In this document: piece after piece, positions 6,115 to 6,580 of the stretch
How positions within the stretch are numbered: the stretch's first letter is position 1
Layout: each line of letters begins with the position of its first letter
Origin: Bacteroidota bacterium
Lineage (GTDB): Bacteria > Bacteroidota > Bacteroidia > Sphingobacteriales > Sphingobacteriaceae
Direction of reading: 5' to 3'
Length of the DNA: 6,580 bases
Assembly: GCA_013288465.1 (NCBI GenBank)
Contig: JABDBT010000108.1
Span: 1-6,580, forward strand
Position numbers and translations under genes: made by a program
Notes under the pieces: generated by a model
Databases searched by the model: none
Seen by the model: the letters and a program-made list of their open reading frames with translations, nothing else
What the model was told of the DNA's origin: nothing

Positions 6115-6580
6115 TTATATATTTAAATCTTCTGCGCCATATTCTTTGAACCAGTCAATTATTGATAAACGCAAATTAGCAGAATCTTCTTTAAATTTAT
6201 TTGCAATAGGATAGTAGTCATAAATCCAGCTTTTGGAAAAGTCATCCTGATCTACTTTTAGTGGCCGAATGATTAAGTACTCCTGAGGATATACCTTATT
6301 TGCGATAACTTGTGCTTGAAGCGGCACATATAATTTATGCAATGCCTTAGCAATAGTATTTGGTATTAAAGGATTGTTCCGAAATCTTAAAAAAGGCAAA
6401 GTATTTTCTATATTGTTGGTAGCAATATAAACCTTTTCAATTTTTTCAACATCCCAATTAATTCCAAATGAAAAAACATCGCATTAACGGTCGTATTTGA
6501 AATTTCATTTGCTAAATCAGATACTATTTCCAATTGCTTGTTATGAAATTGCTTTTTAACATCAAAATTTCGAAAAGCTT
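6115..6580 (-). pseudogene. Unrecognised gene, 3' part, frameshifted and cut by the window edge
   Basis: Reading leftward from the window edge, one frame encodes a hydrophilic segment (FRNFDVKKQFHNKQLEIV...ISNTTVNAM) down to 6477. The frame then shifts, and the open frame continues from 6471 as SFGINWDVEKIEKVYIATNN down to the stop at 6115. The first frame ends at 6408 after an unconvincing tail, and the second is closed upstream at 6484-6486. The switch point is a run of six bases (A6 on plus, 6471-6476). One extra base there would join both parts into a continuous reading frame of about 154 visible residues, giving MFFSFGINWD. The joined sequence continues with RFRNNPLIPN, PQEYLIIRPLKVD and SWIYDYYPIANKF, and ends IDWFKEYGAEDLNI. 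I recognise no family. No ATG starts the second frame (a TTG at 6399 is the only candidate), which supports a broken or mis-sequenced longer gene. It precedes the HigA-like gene by 36 bp. Confidence 0.6.

Noticed and set aside
6441..6480. Programmed -1 frameshift at the T6 run
   Set aside because: In the incoming frame the run is read TTT TTT CAT, which is not a canonical slippery heptamer, so a base loss or sequencing error is more likely.
6575..6580. AAGCTT (HindIII site) at the very end of the window
   Set aside because: A 6-bp site at an arbitrary window edge is most likely coincidence.

Overview
This window looks like a chromosomal segment from a Bacteroidota bacterium, most likely Sphingobacteriaceae (Mucilaginibacter/Pedobacter-like). 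This is an inference from three things: TAnnTTTG-type -7 promoter elements in front of tyrS and the antitoxin gene, weak or absent Shine-Dalgarno sites at most starts, and gene content (a Xre-RES toxin-antitoxin pair, and a secreted CBM9-like protein paired with a GHL10-type glycosidase-like protein). I ran no database search.

Layout. An ACP-phosphodiesterase-like gene (minus, 32-703) diverges from tyrS (plus, 920-2203). Their shared 216-bp intergenic region carries three ATCGAT sites in nested inverted repeats. Directly after the tyrS stop lies a complete type II toxin-antitoxin module on the plus strand: a Xre/MbcA/ParS-type antitoxin (2241-2747) and a RES-domain toxin (2747-3199). It has its own promoter, and a 7-bp dyad sits between or over the -33 and -7 elements. 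The promoter spacing predicts an essentially leaderless antitoxin mRNA.

From 3211 onward all genes are on the minus strand. Read in their own direction, a small EVE-domain protein (5802-5398) is followed after 11 bp by a secreted CBM9-like carbohydrate-binding protein (5386-4283). That gene overlaps by 8 bp a secreted glycosidase-like TIM-barrel protein (4290-3211). The last two are tightly coupled and probably act together on a glycan outside the cytoplasm or in the periplasm. The substrate cannot be read from the sequence.

The last ~700 bp (about 5880-6580) are clearly more AT-rich and look like accessory DNA. They hold a 60-residue protein resembling only the N-terminal part of HigA-family (COG5499) antitoxins, without the HTH. 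Upstream of it is the C-terminal part of an unrecognised gene whose frame is broken at a run of six A/T bases (6471-6476) and which runs off the window edge.

The best candidates for a second look are the promoter/operator layout of the Xre-RES module and the AT-rich end. In the latter, an HTH-less HigA-like gene sits where an antitoxin would be in a toxin-first pair, behind a frameshifted unknown gene. I see no CRISPR array, rRNA, tRNA or insertion sequence.
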